51,285 bases of DNA from JAUICS01 sp964384335 (GTDB lineage Bacteria; Pseudomonadota; Alphaproteobacteria; Micavibrionales; Micavibrionaceae): assembly GCA_964384335.1 (NCBI GenBank), contig CAYLKN010000014.1:1-51285 (forward strand), read 5' to 3'. The notes under the pieces are model-generated. The model had not been told where the DNA came from. It made no database searches and worked only from the letters and a program-made list of their open reading frames with translations. Each line of letters opens with the position of its first letter. The first letter of the stretch is position 1. Of the stretch, positions 25,204 to 34,125 are shown one piece after another. Both the position numbers and the translations under genes were made by a program.

Positions 25204-25902
25204 TCAGGTAAACTGAAACGTATTTCTTACGGCCTGACTGTCATGCGCTTCGATTGTTAAGCGACCATTGTCCAGAACCATACATGGAAATTTGTATTTT
25301 TCAACGAGCTTGAGGTTGTGTGTTGCAATCACAATTGTCGTTCCCATCCGGTTTAACTGGTCGAAAAGGTTCATGAGCCTGAGGCCGATTGCATCGTCCA
25401 GGTTTCCTGTTGGCTCGTCAGCGAGAAGAAGCCGTGGCCTGGTTATTATGGCGCGGGCGATGGCAATTCTTTGCTGTTGTCCGCCAGATAAAGTGCTCGG
25501 CAGGACATGCATATGATCACCCAGTCCCACCCATTGTAAAAGCTCGCGGACATTGTTTTTTATCTCCTTGTCCGGTTTGCCGATTATCCTTAAAGGCAGT
25601 GCAACGTTTTCAAAAGCCGACAAATGCGGCAGAAGCCGGAAATCCTGGAAAATAATGCCTATTCTTTTCCGGATATCAACCAGCTCGTGCCGGGATAACT
25701 GACCGATATTACTGTTAAACATGGTTATCTGACCGCGGGTGGGTTTCAGGCCAAGATACAAAAGACTCATCAGGGATGTCTTTCCTGCGCCGCTTGGTCC
25801 AATAAGAAAATGGAATGATCCGGAGTCCAGCTCAAAATTTATATCACTTAAAATTTCGGGGCCGACACCATAGCGCAGGCCTACATATTCAAACTTAATC
25901 AC
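25204..25902 (-). CDS. ftsE: Cell division ATP-binding protein FtsE
   Basis: ABC-type ATPase of the FtsEX complex. The 232-residue protein has Walker A GPSGAGKT (35-42), Q-loop IFQDFRLLPHL, signature LSGGQQQR (138-145) and Walker B/D-loop LLLADEPTGNLD ending at residue 169. It starts with GTG at 25902 that overlaps the stop of the upstream TPR gene by four bases (GTGA) and is preceded by AAAGGTGA, a good ribosome site. The coupling to a TPR-repeat protein gene is worth noting, because the usual upstream neighbour is the zinc-ribbon protein, which here is divergent. Confidence 0.95.
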   Translation of the reverse strand: MIKFEYVGLRYGVGPEILSDINFELDSGSFHFLIGPSGAGKTSLMSLLYLGLKPTRGQITMFNSNIGQLSRHELVDIRKRIGIIFQDFRLLPHLSAFENVALPLRIIGKPDKEIKNNVRELLQWVGLGDHMHVLPSTLSGGQQQRIAIARAIITRPRLLLADEPTGNLDDAIGLRLMNLFDQLNRMGTTIVIATHNLKLVEKYKFPCMVLDNGRLTIEAHDSQAVRNTFQFT

Positions 25903-26636
25903 TTTTCACCTTTATTCTTTTGAATTCTGAGGCCGAGAATACCCTGAAGCGCTGCGGCTTTATGTGCGGAATTTGAAATAATTTCAGTAATTTGAACAGC
26001 GCTTTTAAAGTCATTGTGCTCTGCCAGGACACCTGCAACCCGTTTTGCGGCCTGATTACGAAAGGACTCGGTCTCAATTTTCTTTATGTTCTGGATGGCC
26101 AGAGTTCCGTTTTTATGTCTTGCCTGAACTTCGGCAATTTCGGCATAGGCTTTGTTGCGCAAGGAAACATTGGTTATATCCGGGACCGCGTTTACGGCCT
26201 CTTCAAACAGTCCGGCCTCTGCCATCGCGATTGAAAGGTATGTAAGTGCGATTTCCATTGAGGGGTGGTGCTGAATGGCTTTTGATGCCTGTTCAAACAT
26301 TTCAAACATTATTGTTTTTTCAGGATCCGTGACTTCAATTTCAGAAACTGCCGTCGCAGATTTCCGGATTGCCATTGCACGTGTGTCAGGATTATTTATC
26401 TTGGCGATTGCATTTAAGGCTTCGCCTGGCCTGTTTTGTAAAACATACATTTCTGCAAGATCTCTGTATCCCTGGTCCCTCCATGATTTGTTTTCAAGAT
26501 TTTCCAGAGTTTCCTCCAGAAGACTTGAAATACAGGCGTTATCATCGTAGCAATTACCATCTGCGCCGTCCGCAAATGCGTCTGGCACAAAGGATAAAAA
26601 AGCAAGTGTCAGAATGTAAACTATGTTTTTACGCAT
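25899..26636 (-). CDS. Exported TPR-like repeat protein
   Basis: A 245-residue protein with a signal peptide (MRKNIVYILTLAFLSF...AFADG). The mature part is made of helical repeats of about 34-37 residues with Ala-rich packing positions, for example YRDLAEMYVLQNRPGEAL and YLSIAMAEAGLFEEAV, typical of tetratricopeptide repeats (about five). TPR proteins act as scaffolds; a periplasmic one coupled to ftsE may assist division or hydrolase control, by context only. ATG 26636 is preferred over an upstream TTG at 26651. The end overlaps the ftsE start by four bases. Confidence 0.8.
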   Translation of the reverse strand: MRKNIVYILTLAFLSFVPDAFADGADGNCYDDNACISSLLEETLENLENKSWRDQGYRDLAEMYVLQNRPGEALNAIAKINNPDTRAMAIRKSATAVSEIEVTDPEKTIMFEMFEQASKAIQHHPSMEIALTYLSIAMAEAGLFEEAVNAVPDITNVSLRNKAYAEIAEVQARHKNGTLAIQNIKKIETESFRNQAAKRVAGVLAEHNDFKSAVQITEIISNSAHKAAALQGILGLRIQKNKGEK

Positions 26637-26769
26637 TGATCTTTTCGACAAAATTTATTTCCAAACCATGGCATTTATACATTGTTCTAGGAAACCTCAT
26701 TTATTTTCAATAGAATAATCTTGTGTACCATGTATTGAAAACAGCCATTTACAAAAGTATTGATATTTA

Positions 26770-27588
26770 ATGATTGTCACTTGTCCCGAATGCAAGACCA
26801 GATTTATAGCTGATGAAAGCCTTATTGGATCAAAAGGCCGTACGCTTAAGTGCGGGGCATGTGCATACGTATGGTTTTATACGCATGATAAACTTTTTTC
26901 CAGTGAAGAAACCGGGGATTTTGAAACGAATGAAAATAGTAACAATGAAAATAGTAACAAAGATATCTCGGATATTTCCGAAGCAGACGAATTTAACGAT
27001 GTCGATGGTAGTGTGGGCAATGATCATTCTGAGGAGCCGATACCGGAAATTATAAAACCCCTGCGTGAAGACAAGGAATCAAGACGCTGGAAAAGCAAAA
27101 AAAATATATCTGTTTCAATTATTAAAAGGCTTTCTTTGATATCATCTTTCAAAGAAAGACTGGCGGCGGCAGGTGTTGCGTTTTGTATATTTTTTCTTCT
27201 GGCTGCCGTGTTTGTTTATTTTCCGGCTAGAATGGTTTCCGTATGGCCGAAAACAATAATTTTTTACAAGAATTTATGGGCTTCCCATGACCTGTTCACA
27301 ACGCAAGATGTTGTGATTGAAAATATCAGATCTGAAGCTGCCGCCTCCGGAAATGAGCAAAATGATATAAAAATATCTTACAACATTATTAATCTGGCTT
27401 CTGACAGGCGTTTTATGCCGCAAATTAATGCACTCCTTCTCGATGATCAGGGAAATTTAATAAATCAGGTCAAGGGTATTACAAAATCCACTATTCTAAA
27501 GGGAGAGGAAACTGTGGAATATGCTACCACACTTCAGGATGTTTCTCTGCAGCTGGATAAAATTACCCTTAAGTTTTCAGAGTATTAA
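26770..27588 (+). CDS. Zinc-ribbon (MJ0042-type) membrane protein
   Basis: A 272-residue protein. The first 35 residues form a treble-clef ribbon of MJ0042 type with CPEC and CGAC pairs. An acidic, Asn/Ser-rich linker follows (residues 50-100) and contains a perfect 15 bp tandem duplication. A transmembrane helix lies near residues 138-158, and the C-terminal part, expected in the periplasm, resembles DUF3426-type beta domains. Such proteins are common divergently from ftsE in alphaproteobacteria. The function is unknown; a regulator or division-associated sensor is possible. Confidence 0.83.
   Translation: MIVTCPECKTRFIADESLIGSKGRTLKCGACAYVWFYTHDKLFSSEETGDFETNENSNNENSNKDISDISEADEFNDVDGSVGNDHSEEPIPEIIKPLREDKESRRWKSKKNISVSIIKRLSLISSFKERLAAAGVAFCIFFLLAAVFVYFPARMVSVWPKTIIFYKNLWASHDLFTTQDVVIENIRSEAAASGNEQNDIKISYNIINLASDRRFMPQINALLLDDQGNLINQVKGITKSTILKGEETVEYATTLQDVSLQLDKITLKFSEY
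26929..26958 (+). repeat. Perfect 2 x 15 bp tandem repeat inside the zinc-ribbon gene
   Basis: The unit AATGAAAATAGTAAC is repeated twice without change and encodes NENSN twice in the acidic linker. Because the length is a multiple of three, gain or loss of a unit would keep the frame, so linker length may vary between strains. Confidence 0.9.
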
Positions 27589-27646
27589 ACTATCCCTGTA
27601 AAAAATTTAAAAGCTTTCGAATTAAGAATTTCCGGCCTGGGTCAGA

Positions 27647-28090
27647 TCAGTCTGCAATTTCTTTTTCCAGATGCTTGCCGCTATTTTCCGTTGTTTTTTC
27701 GTTATCTTTATTACTTTTGGTATTTTTATCACTTGATACGGATGGATCATATGCATGTTGCGGATACGTAATCTGATTAGATTCCTCGTTCGACTTCGGA
27801 AAACTTGAATCCTTTCCGAACATGTCAAATACATGTTCAGTCGAGCCTGCGATTATACGCTGATAATGCTCTGCGTGCTGCATGTAATTCTCCGACATAA
27901 CCCTGTCGCCCGAAGAAGAGGCATCTTTGGCCAGATTCATGTATTTTTCAGCAATTTGATGTGCCGTTCCGCGAATGCGTACGTCCGGCCCGTTGCTATC
28001 GTATACGCGATTTCTGCCGGGAGTACCTTTACCGCTTGGTGAATTGCCGCCGCGGCTTCTCGATCTTTTGCTGGATGATCCATATTTCAT
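27647..28090 (-). CDS. DUF4167 domain protein
   Basis: A 147-residue protein with a basic, Arg/Ser/Gly-rich N-terminus followed by the DUF4167 core RIRGTAHQIAEKYMNLAKDA and NYMQHAEHYQRII, highly typical of alphaproteobacteria. The C-terminal third is low-complexity and charged. The basic start suggests nucleic-acid contact, and ribosome or RNA association has been supposed, but no function is established. It lies 201 bp downstream of prmC on the same strand, in the usual prfA–prmC–DUF4167 order. Confidence 0.9.
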   Translation of the reverse strand: MKYGSSSKRSRSRGGNSPSGKGTPGRNRVYDSNGPDVRIRGTAHQIAEKYMNLAKDASSSGDRVMSENYMQHAEHYQRIIAGSTEHVFDMFGKDSSFPKSNEESNQITYPQHAYDPSVSSDKNTKSNKDNEKTTENSGKHLEKEIAD

Positions 28091-28291
28091 TTTTTTATCC
28101 GTACTCTATGCTTTGTTTTATATACGTACAATCTTAATCAATAATGTACACTGTGCCTACATTAAATTGTATCTTTGTTAACACAAATCAATTGATTCTC
28201 CCTGTGTATCAACAAATTTACAATTTCGCTTAAGTCATTTTAACTTATCTTCAGGAGTGAAAGACAATCAAGCAAGCAACAAATATTTTTT

Positions 28292-29149
28292 TTATTTATC
28301 CCCACAAGAGATTTCCACAACCCGCGGAATTCCTGCCATATCAGGATGTACGTCTGCTTCCAAAGTGTCAATGTCTTCAATGAGTCGCAAAACATTATCC
28401 ACTTGGCCCATGCCAATTTCAATGAAAGCCTTGCCGTCATTTTTAAGCAAAAATTTTATTTGCGAAATTATTTTTTTTATTGCCCGAATGCCGTGTTGCC
28501 CACCATCAAGAGCCAGAATCGGATCATAAAAAAGGACATTTCCCGGAAGTGATTCTATCTGACCGGAGGCAATGTAAGGCGGATTGCAAACAATGATATC
28601 AAATTTATGTGACAGCGAGTCTGCCCAGGACCCGCATACAGGAAGGATTCGTTCTTCAACACCGTTAATGCTGGCATTCAGGCAGGCCATATGAAGAGCG
28701 TCGTAAGATAATTCCACCGCCACTCCAAAGCTTTTCTGAAATTCATCCAGGAGGGATATCAGTATGCAGCCCGTCCCGGTTCCCAGGTCGAGAATATCCA
28801 GAGGTTCATTTCCTTTATGTGAAAAATTTTTGATAACCTTTTCAACAATGATTTCGGTTTCAGGACGGGGATCCAGCGTGGCGGGAGAAAGAAAAAAGAG
28901 TTTGCCCCAGAATTCCTGTGTACCTAAAACCCTTGATATAGGCTCACCGTGAAGAATTCGTCTCAGCGCGTTTTGAAGGGCGAGATAATCGTCCTGGGAT
29001 ATTTCATGCTGGGGACAGGCGAGAAAAGTGGCGTCATTGATACCTGCCTGGGCTTTCAGCAGCCATTTTGCATTTCGTTCGGCAAATGGCGTACCGGCTT
29101 CATTCATTGAATCTACAAGCACTTTATAAACTTCGTCTATTTCTGGCAC
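28292..29149 (-). CDS. prmC: Release-factor glutamine methyltransferase PrmC
   Basis: Methylates the glutamine of the GGQ motif in release factors. The 285-residue protein has the N-terminal helical domain, SAM motif DLGTGTG (121-127) and the catalytic NPPY (189-192). The start is GTG at 29149; no ATG fits, since the first internal Met (residue 15) would remove part of the N-terminal domain. The frame upstream is open back to the prfA stop, so there is no other candidate. Its substrate gene prfA lies 21 bp upstream, the usual arrangement. Confidence 0.94.
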   Translation of the reverse strand: MPEIDEVYKVLVDSMNEAGTPFAERNAKWLLKAQAGINDATFLACPQHEISQDDYLALQNALRRILHGEPISRVLGTQEFWGKLFFLSPATLDPRPETEIIVEKVIKNFSHKGNEPLDILDLGTGTGCILISLLDEFQKSFGVAVELSYDALHMACLNASINGVEERILPVCGSWADSLSHKFDIIVCNPPYIASGQIESLPGNVLFYDPILALDGGQHGIRAIKKIISQIKFLLKNDGKAFIEIGMGQVDNVLRLIEDIDTLEADVHPDMAGIPRVVEISCGDK

Positions 29150-29170
29150 GTAGAAGAATCCATAATCTGT

Positions 29171-30238
29171 TTATACTGAATCAATGTTTGAAAGTTTTTT
29201 AGCGTTTTCCTCCGTTTGCAAGGCTTCAACAATTTCGTTCAGTGCGGAACCCGACAGAATTTCCTCAAGCTTGTATAAAGTCAGGTTTATTCGGTGATCT
29301 GTAACGCGTCCCTGAGGATAATTGTATGTTCTGATTCGTTCCGATCTGTCTCCTGATCCGACTTGCATTTTTCTTTCGTTTGCAATTTCGGATGCCTGTT
29401 TCTGCCTTTCCATGTCAAGAATACGCGACATGAGAACTTTCATGGCTTTGGCCTTGTTTTTGTGTTGTGATTTTTCGTCCTGCATGCTGACAACAACACC
29501 GGTTGGATGGTGTGTAAGGCGCACGGCGCTGTCTGTGGTGTTAACATGCTGCCCCCCGGCTCCCTGAGATCTGAAAGTATCGATACGCAGATCACTGTCA
29601 CGGATTTCAACGTCTATATCCTCCGCCTCTGGCAAAACGGCAACTGTCGCGGCCGATGTGTGTATGCGTCCCCCGGATTCCGTTTTCGGCACGCGCTGGA
29701 CCCGGTGCACGCCCGACTCGAATTTCAGGTATGAAAATACGCTATTTCCGGTTACGGAGGCGACGATCTCTTTAATTCCTCCCAGATCGCTATATGAGGC
29801 CTCCAGTATTTCCATTTTCCATCCCATTGTGGACACATAACCTTGGTACATCTGAAAAAGTTCGAGTGCGAACAGGGCGGCTTCTTCTCCACCGGTTCCG
29901 GCCCGGATTTCAACGATTGCGTTTTTATTGTCGGCCTTGTCTTTGGGAATAAGCGCCAGTTTTATTTGTTGTTCAAGTGCGGGAATTTCTTCATTGATTC
30001 TGTAAATTTCCTGTCGTGCGATTTCAGACATTTCGGGGTCATCAATCATGGCTTCCGCTTCCTCACGTTCTTTCAACACCTGTTGATATCTTTCTATTGT
30101 CTCAACAATGGGTGAAAGGTCGGCATATTCTTTTGAAAGTTTGACGTAGTCTTCGCCAGACAGATTACCTTCGGCCATAAGCGCAGAAAGTTCGTTGTAG
30201 CGCGCCTTTATAGGGGCTAACTTAGGTTCAAGATTCAT
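29171..30238 (-). CDS. prfA: Peptide chain release factor 1
   Basis: Recognises UAA and UAG stop codons and triggers peptide release. The 355-residue protein has the codon-recognition PxT motif (PKT, 184-186), RIHTSAATVAVLPE and the catalytic GGQ at 228-230 within GAGGQHVN. Length and order of domains are normal. It lies 7 bp after ispG and 21 bp before prmC, all on the minus strand. Confidence 0.97.
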   Translation of the reverse strand: MNLEPKLAPIKARYNELSALMAEGNLSGEDYVKLSKEYADLSPIVETIERYQQVLKEREEAEAMIDDPEMSEIARQEIYRINEEIPALEQQIKLALIPKDKADNKNAIVEIRAGTGGEEAALFALELFQMYQGYVSTMGWKMEILEASYSDLGGIKEIVASVTGNSVFSYLKFESGVHRVQRVPKTESGGRIHTSAATVAVLPEAEDIDVEIRDSDLRIDTFRSQGAGGQHVNTTDSAVRLTHHPTGVVVSMQDEKSQHKNKAKAMKVLMSRILDMERQKQASEIANERKMQVGSGDRSERIRTYNYPQGRVTDHRINLTLYKLEEILSGSALNEIVEALQTEENAKKLSNIDSV

Positions 30239-30245
30239 TTTTCAG

Positions 30246-31409
30246 CTATCCGGTTGCAGTTTTCTCGTTGTGTTCCGATAAGGAGTTCGCATTTTGTTTT
30301 TCAATCTCTGCAGCCTTTTTTTCGACCAAATCCACAATATGATCCACAATTCCCTGATCACCGTTCTGAAGTCTATGCGATGTCTTGCCGTCAAGATAGA
30401 TCTGATGTGTACCACGGCCGCCGCCGGTCAATCCGATATCGGTCATCAGGGCCTCGCCTGGGCCGTTAACCACACAGCCGATTACTGATAACGTCATCGG
30501 TGTTGAAATATGGGCCAGTCTTTCCTCAATCTCCTCTACGGTTTTTATAACCTCGAATTGTTGCCTGGCACACGAGGGGCAGGAAATGACGTTAACCCCT
30601 TTATGGCGCAGTCCAAGAGATTTAAGAATATCAAACCCGACTTTGATTTCCTCCGTTGGATCGGCGGAAAGCGAAACGCGGATCGTATCTCCAATCCCGG
30701 CCCACAAAAGGTTTCCGATTCCAATTGCGGATTTGACGGTACCTGTCCGCAGGGCTCCGGCTTCCGTTATTCCGAGATGCAGGGGGTAATCACAGGAATC
30801 AGCAAGCTGCATATAGGCGGCAACGGCAAGAAAGACATCAGAAGCCTTACAGGATATCTTGAAATTGAAAAAATCATTATCCTCCAGAATCTGTATGTGG
30901 CGAAGCGCGGATTCAACCATAGCCTCAGGGCAGGGCTCGGCATATTTTTCAAGCAGATCTCTTTCCAGGGAGCCGGCATTCACGCCGATACGAATTGAGC
31001 AATTATTATCCTTCGCTGCTTTGATGACATTTTTGACACGTTCAGAGGAACCGATGTTTCCCGGGTTTATTCTCAGACACGATGCCCCGTTTGATGCGGC
31101 TTCTATCGCTCTTTTATAGTGAAAATGAATATCGGCGACAATTGGTACTGACACCTGCTTTACAATTTTTGACAGCGCCGTGCTCGAGTCTTCGTCGGGG
31201 CAAGAGACTCTGACTATATCCGCTCCGACCTCTTCCAGGGCCTTAATCTGCTTGACAGTTGCATCGACGTCTCTGGTATCGGTGTTGGTCATTGACTGAA
31301 CGGTAATCGGGGCATCTCCACCGACAGGTACGTTGCCAACCCAAATTTTCCGGCATTGGCGCCTTTCAATCGATCTCCAGGGGCGTACAGATGTATGATC
31401 CTTGCTCAT
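30246..31409 (-). CDS. ispG: 4-hydroxy-3-methylbut-2-enyl diphosphate synthase
   Basis: Fe-S enzyme (also called GcpE) of the MEP isoprenoid pathway, turning MEcPP into HMBPP. The 387-residue protein has the three cluster cysteines Cys277 and Cys280 (SCPSCARQ) and Cys312 (GCVVNGPGEA), and the substrate-binding SMTNTDTRD at residues 39-47. It lacks the insertion found in plant enzymes. It lies 30 bp downstream of a RodZ-like gene, an order shared with E. coli, and 7 bp before prfA. hisS, which often follows ispG, is elsewhere in this window. Confidence 0.97.
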   Translation of the reverse strand: MSKDHTSVRPWRSIERRQCRKIWVGNVPVGGDAPITVQSMTNTDTRDVDATVKQIKALEEVGADIVRVSCPDEDSSTALSKIVKQVSVPIVADIHFHYKRAIEAASNGASCLRINPGNIGSSERVKNVIKAAKDNNCSIRIGVNAGSLERDLLEKYAEPCPEAMVESALRHIQILEDNDFFNFKISCKASDVFLAVAAYMQLADSCDYPLHLGITEAGALRTGTVKSAIGIGNLLWAGIGDTIRVSLSADPTEEIKVGFDILKSLGLRHKGVNVISCPSCARQQFEVIKTVEEIEERLAHISTPMTLSVIGCVVNGPGEALMTDIGLTGGGRGTHQIYLDGKTSHRLQNGDQGIVDHIVDLVEKKAAEIEKQNANSLSEHNEKTATG

Positions 31410-31439
31410 TATACGGTTCGCTAAAAGTTTATAATTGCT

Positions 31440-32753
31440 TTATTGCCATTTCATCAGGGTAACCAGATTGTTTTTTTCAAGTTCGACCCCTCTTAAAATT
31501 TCGCCCCGGCTGCCCAAAATACCCAATCTTTCATTGTTCTGAAAAATTTCAAGGCCGCCGGCATTTCCGGTAGAAAGATAAAGGTTATCGTCTGCCGGGA
31601 CAAGATATCTGTCACCGGGTCTTAACACCCGTGCAAATACTTCGTTACCTCCAGAATCCTTAATTTCAACCCAGCTGCTTGATGTGGACCTGATAATAAT
31701 GCCTTCATGACCTTCAATACGGGCAGATCTGTTCCCTGTTCCAGTTCTTCCGGCATTATTCGCGATGGAATCCGGTTTTTTCTGAAAGGCTTTTTCACTC
31801 AGCAGTTTTTTTAATTTTTGGGTATTGGCTGCCAAATTATCATCTTCCGTGTTTTGATCAGACTTGTCTTCCTGATCTGCCCCGGCCTCATCTAATCCGG
31901 TTTCCTTAACATTTTCCCTGTTATTCATGAAAAGCTGCCGGGCTGAATTTTCATTAAAAACATCTTCAAACAACTCTGCGTTTTCATAAGCAGGGTTTTC
32001 ATTTTCGTTGGCGGAGGCGGGGGCATCTAAAATTTTACCGTTCTTAAAATCAGAACGTCCATCCAGTGCCATTTCTGTGCCATAAAGAATGTCCAGAGTA
32101 TTTGTTTCAAGCGAGAAATCTTCAGGACTGATGGCATTATCATTCAGGGAAAAACCTGCGGGTGACGGTAAGGCATTTAATTGTAAATTATTGTTTTTAT
32201 TTAACGCTGATGCAAAATTTCCGGGGATTGACACGTCGGTATTATCGGATTGATTTAACTGGCCTTCATTGTTATGGCCTAGCGAAGCTACATTCTCAAA
32301 ATAAGAAGATACCGGATGCACATATTCCGTGAAAAGCCGTTCTTCCGTATTTGCTCTTTGCCAGATATAAATAATGCCTATAGCCGCAAGGACAGAAATG
32401 ATGATTACAATCCTGTCAGGTGATTTTTTCTCCATAACCGGTGCAGGAAACGAGAGTTCAGGCCGGCTTGCATATTCTCCGTATTGAAGACGATAAAGCT
32501 TGACCATCTTTTCAGTATCAAGACCAAGATATTCCGAATAAGATCTGATAAAGCCAAGCACATAGACTTCACCTGGCAACTGATCAAGCTTGCCTTCTTC
32601 GAGCGCTTTTAATTGCGTGACCCTTATTCTGAGTTTTTGTGATATTTCTTCAATTGTTTTGCCGTAATACTTTCGGGCTCTGCGCAAAATTTCCCCTACA
32701 GACAATTCTGTATAATGATCCCCGCGCGTATATTTTTCAAAAGATGCACTCAT
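31440..32753 (-). CDS. rodZ: RodZ-like helix-turn-helix / DUF4115 membrane protein
   Basis: A 437-residue single-pass membrane protein with RodZ layout: an N-terminal helix-turn-helix (about residues 18-85, with TIEEISQKLRIRVTQLKALE), one transmembrane helix (114-131), a long Asn/Asp/Glu-rich disordered periplasmic linker (about 140-345), and a C-terminal DUF4115 beta domain with SSSWVEIKD. RodZ links MreB filaments to the elongation machinery and controls rod shape. The linker is longer than in E. coli. Position just upstream of ispG supports orthology, though mreB is not in the window. Confidence 0.85.
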   Translation of the reverse strand: MSASFEKYTRGDHYTELSVGEILRRARKYYGKTIEEISQKLRIRVTQLKALEEGKLDQLPGEVYVLGFIRSYSEYLGLDTEKMVKLYRLQYGEYASRPELSFPAPVMEKKSPDRIVIIISVLAAIGIIYIWQRANTEERLFTEYVHPVSSYFENVASLGHNNEGQLNQSDNTDVSIPGNFASALNKNNNLQLNALPSPAGFSLNDNAISPEDFSLETNTLDILYGTEMALDGRSDFKNGKILDAPASANENENPAYENAELFEDVFNENSARQLFMNNRENVKETGLDEAGADQEDKSDQNTEDDNLAANTQKLKKLLSEKAFQKKPDSIANNAGRTGTGNRSARIEGHEGIIIRSTSSSWVEIKDSGGNEVFARVLRPGDRYLVPADDNLYLSTGNAGGLEIFQNNERLGILGSRGEILRGVELEKNNLVTLMKWQ

Positions 32754-32773
32754 ACAATCTAATATAGTGCATA

Positions 32774-34009
32774 TTAGGCGGCCTCATCCAGTCCATATGC
32801 ATTATGAAGGGTTCTGATTGCAAGTTCTGTGTACTCTTCTTCAATTAATACACTGATTTTTATTTCCGAGGTTGAAATAACCTGAATGTTAATGCCTTTG
32901 TCTGCAAGGGTTTGAAACATTTTCTGGGCAACGCCCGCATGCGATTTCATTCCGATTCCAACAACGGATATTTTTGCGACTGATGAATCGGAAACAATAT
33001 TCAGCCCCCTTAGTTCGTCACGTTTTTTCAAAATATCAAGAGAACGATCATGTTCCGAGCTGGAGACTGTAAAGGTCATATCCGTTGTTTTTCCATCAGG
33101 TGATATATTTTGCACAATCATATCCACATTGATACCCGCATCGGCCAAAGGCCCGAAAACCTTTGCGGCAATGCCCGGGGTATCTGGAACATTACGTAAT
33201 GTTATCTTGGCTTCGTTCTTTGAATACACGATTCCGCTTACGAGTTCTTTTTCCACGACATCTTCCTCTCTTTTTACAAATGTACCGGGTTTTTCACTTC
33301 CAACCCTGTCCCCGAAACTGGACAGAACCTGTAATTCCATATTGGTTTTCATACCCATTTCAACGGATCGGGTCTGCAGTACTTTAGCGCCCTGCGATGC
33401 AATCTCTAGCATTTCCTCATACGAGATTTCTTTAAGCTTTCTCGCTTTCTGAACAATTCTGGGATCTGTTGTATAAATTCCGTCAACATCGGTGTAAATA
33501 TCACATCGGTCAGCCTTTATGGCCGCCGCAAGCGCAACCGCCGAAGTGTCAGAGCCGCCGCGGCCGAGTGTGGATATTCTCTTTCTGTTCGATACTCCCT
33601 GAAATCCTGCAACAACGGCTATTTCGCCTTCAATGAAGCGTTTCATCATTTCAGTTTCGTCGATTGAAAGAATGCGGGCTTTCCCGTGATATTCGCTACA
33701 TACAATTGGTATCTGCCACCCAAGCCAGGACCGGGCGGATATTCCGCGTTTCTGAAGCGCGATGGCCATTAAACCTGCCGTAACCTGTTCACCGCTTGAG
33801 ACGACCGCGTCATATTCCCGCAAATCATAAAGCGGACTGACTTGCCCGCAATAGTCAACAAGCTGGTTTGTAACGCCCGACATTGCGGAAACAACTACGG
33901 CAATTTGATTGCCGAACTCCTCATATTCCCTTTTGATTTTATCAGCGGCAATTTCGATCCTTTCAATATCTGCGACCGAAGTCCCGCCAAATTTCATTAC
34001 AATGCGCAT
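32774..34009 (-). CDS. lysC: Aspartate kinase
   Basis: First enzyme of the aspartate pathway to lysine, threonine and methionine. From ATG 34009 the protein has 411 residues and begins with VMKFGGTSV, the ATP-binding signature. It goes on to GRGGSDTSAVALAAA and TDVDGIYTTDP, and ends with two ACT regulatory domains that include the VGIGMKSHAGVA segment. The size fits the lysine/threonine-feedback type without a fused homoserine dehydrogenase. A TTG at 34018 would add three residues. It is divergent from a Cache-like protein gene and ubiG. Confidence 0.96.
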   Translation of the reverse strand: MRIVMKFGGTSVADIERIEIAADKIKREYEEFGNQIAVVVSAMSGVTNQLVDYCGQVSPLYDLREYDAVVSSGEQVTAGLMAIALQKRGISARSWLGWQIPIVCSEYHGKARILSIDETEMMKRFIEGEIAVVAGFQGVSNRKRISTLGRGGSDTSAVALAAAIKADRCDIYTDVDGIYTTDPRIVQKARKLKEISYEEMLEIASQGAKVLQTRSVEMGMKTNMELQVLSSFGDRVGSEKPGTFVKREEDVVEKELVSGIVYSKNEAKITLRNVPDTPGIAAKVFGPLADAGINVDMIVQNISPDGKTTDMTFTVSSSEHDRSLDILKKRDELRGLNIVSDSSVAKISVVGIGMKSHAGVAQKMFQTLADKGINIQVISTSEIKISVLIEEEYTELAIRTLHNAYGLDEAA

Positions 34010-34125
34010 GTCTTTCAAAGCCTTAAATGAAGCATGATTCTTTAAGAAAAAAATGCCTGAAAAGCAAGCCGTACATCATCTTTAGTTCCATGGCAAATCT
34101 TCCGGAATTCGTGTATAATGAATTT

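Noticed and set aside
34027..34125. Longer start for the Cache-like protein
   Set aside because: The added 33 residues put the signal peptide in the interior, which is unlikely for an exported protein.
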